This document shows, piece by piece, positions 5,043 to 6,189 of a DNA stretch of 6,189 nucleotides. The translations under genes were made by a program, and so were the position numbers. A model generated the notes under the pieces. It searched no databases, was not told the DNA's origin, and worked only from the letters and a program-made list of their open reading frames with translations. The DNA is from Kiritimatiellales bacterium (GTDB taxonomy: Bacteria > Verrucomicrobiota > Kiritimatiellia > Kiritimatiellales > Pontiellaceae), in NCBI GenBank assembly GCA_030625905.1, contig DAOUQA010000126.1:1-6189 (forward strand), in the 5' to 3' direction. Positions within the stretch are counted from its first letter, which is position 1, and each line of letters starts with the position of its first letter.

Positions 5043-6119
5043 ATGACGCTTGAGGAGTTCGGATTCGGTTCATGGTTCCGCGACCAACTTGATCCAGACC
5101 ATGCGGACGGTTTCGTGGTGGCTCGTGTGACGGCGGTGCACAAGGGCGAGTGCGAGGTATCCGACGGCGAAGCAACCCATTCGGCCAAAACAACCGGCCG
5201 CCTGCGCCATCGTGCCAAGTCCAAGCTCGACTATCCCACCGTTGGCGACTGGGTGCTCGTCAAGGATTTCGACCACGAGGACTTCGGCACCATCCAATCC
5301 GTGCTCAAACGGCAGTCGGAGCTTAAGCGCAAGACTGCCGGGCGAACCACTCGCTACCAGCTCGTTGCCGCCAACATCGACACCGCCTTCATCATGCAGA
5401 CCCTTGGTCCGGGCTATAATCTCCAGCGGCTGGAACGCTACTTGGTAATGGTCAATGAAAGCGGCATCGAGCCGGTTGTCCTGCTGAGCAAGTCGGATCT
5501 ATTGCCTCCAGAGCAACTCGCGGTCAAGATTGCCGAGGTGGAGGAGCGAATCCCCGATGTCTGCCTCTATGCCTTTAGCAATGTCGATCAGGCTGGCCTC
5601 GACGAAGTGAGGGCACTTTTCGAGCCGGGCCGTACCTATTGCGTTATTGGAACTTCCGGGGTGGGGAAGACCTCGTTGCTCAACAACCTGCTTGGCGAGG
5701 AGGACTATCTCTTTACGCTTCCTGTTCGCGAAAAGGACGGCAAGGGGCTGCATTCCACCACTTGGCGCGAACTGATCACGCTCGACAACGGTGCGCATGT
5801 GGTCGATACCCCCGGTATGCGTGAACTGGGCAACATGGACGTCAACGAAGGGATCGATGAAACATTCGACGACATTTCCGCGCTGGCTGCCCGGTGCAAA
5901 TTCAACGACTGCTCCCATGTCGGCACACTCGGTTGCGCGGTGGTTGAGGCCGTTGAGCGCGGCGAAATTCCCGAGGCGCGCTACAACAACTATGTCCGCC
6001 TCATGAAAGAGGCCGCCTTCCACGAACAGTCCGCGCTGGAAAAGAAGGATCAGGACAAAAAGCTCGGGCGCTTCTATCGTTCCGTGCAGGGCAGCAATCG
6101 AACAAGAAAAGGAGATTGA
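5043..6119 (+). CDS. rsgA: Ribosome small-subunit-dependent GTPase A (RsgA/YjeQ)
   Basis: RsgA binds the nearly finished 30S subunit, helps check and release late assembly factors, and hydrolyses GTP when bound to it. The 358-residue length is normal. An N-terminal OB-fold region (about 20-95, with VGDWVLV) precedes a circularly permuted GTPase domain. The motifs appear in the order G4-G5-G1-G2-G3: SKSD (149-152), G1 P-loop GTSGVGKTS (203-211), GLHSTTWRE with the G2 threonine (235-243), and DTPG (255-258). The zinc knuckle C285-x4-C290-x-H292-x5-C298 has the family spacing. G4 has serine in place of the asparagine of NKxD. GGGAAG (5032-5037) lies 5 nt before the ATG and serves as a weak SD. 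The lysine/arginine-rich C-terminus fits RNA contact. Confidence 0.97.
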   Translation: MTLEEFGFGSWFRDQLDPDHADGFVVARVTAVHKGECEVSDGEATHSAKTTGRLRHRAKSKLDYPTVGDWVLVKDFDHEDFGTIQSVLKRQSELKRKTAGRTTRYQLVAANIDTAFIMQTLGPGYNLQRLERYLVMVNESGIEPVVLLSKSDLLPPEQLAVKIAEVEERIPDVCLYAFSNVDQAGLDEVRALFEPGRTYCVIGTSGVGKTSLLNNLLGEEDYLFTLPVREKDGKGLHSTTWRELITLDNGAHVVDTPGMRELGNMDVNEGIDETFDDISALAARCKFNDCSHVGTLGCAVVEAVERGEIPEARYNNYVRLMKEAAFHEQSALEKKDQDKKLGRFYRSVQGSNRTRKGD

Positions 6120-6120
6120 T

Positions 6121-6189
6121 TTGCAACCACAAAAGGCAAACAGCGAGCAAGAAAATGGGCGAGGAGCGCAGGGCTACGGGAAAGAAATA
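6121..6189 (+). CDS. Possible start of a downstream gene, cut by window edge
   Basis: GGAG (6111-6114) inside the end of rsgA lies 6 nt before a TTG at 6121, just past the rsgA stop. From there 23 codons stay open to the window edge. The peptide begins MQPQKANSEQ and is polar and glycine-rich; I do not recognise it. An ATG at 6155 in another frame also stays open but has a poorer SD. If real, the gene would be cotranscribed with rsgA. The evidence is thin because so little is visible. Confidence 0.25.
   Translation, partial: MQPQKANSEQENGRGAQGYGKEI

Noticed and set aside
4580..5224. 214-residue minus-strand frame across the small gene and the start of rsgA
   Set aside because: It overlaps the well-supported rsgA start, has no recognisable domain, and is rich in Arg/Pro/Ser as expected from a shadow frame.

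Overview
This is a bacterial chromosomal window from an unidentified, fairly GC-rich genome. The genes use Shine-Dalgarno (SD) starts with about 7 nt spacing. The host genes (a class I fumarase and the ribosome-assembly GTPase RsgA) are ordinary housekeeping genes. A PVC-type or other environmental, at least partly anaerobic bacterium would fit, but that is only a guess; nothing in the window fixes the phylum.

Layout. Positions 1-60 (minus strand) hold the first 20 codons of an exported or lipoprotein gene cut by the window edge. Positions 61-326 are non-coding and rich in inverted repeats. About 327-2808 is a mobile element of the IS91 family. It is read on the minus strand and carries two genes in tandem: a tyrosine recombinase (1634-2467) and the HUH/Y2 rolling-circle transposase (450-1622). 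The transposase SD sequence overlaps the recombinase stop codon, so the pair looks translationally coupled. The transposase-side end has a candidate replication-origin end: a hairpin abutting GAAC, the known IS91 target tetranucleotide. The other side (2599-2808) is an AT-richer stretch holding four related palindromic or half-palindromic units. Two of them are 31/35 identical and 141 bp apart.

Next comes class I fumarate hydratase (2843-4465, minus), complete, with its iron-sulfur cysteines and a 16-bp palindrome in its leader. On the plus strand, divergent from it, lie an unrecognised 78-residue protein (4715-4951) with a plausible sigma70-type promoter, and rsgA (5043-6119), complete, with permuted G motifs and zinc knuckle. 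A possible further gene starts with TTG right after rsgA and runs off the window.

Functionally the window is an IS91-type insertion a few dozen bases past the 3' end of a TCA-cycle gene, followed by a divergent gene pair. No defence system, CRISPR array, tRNA or rRNA was seen. The least explained parts are the palindrome array at the upstream end of the element and the pairing of two different DNA-strand-transfer enzymes in one small IS.
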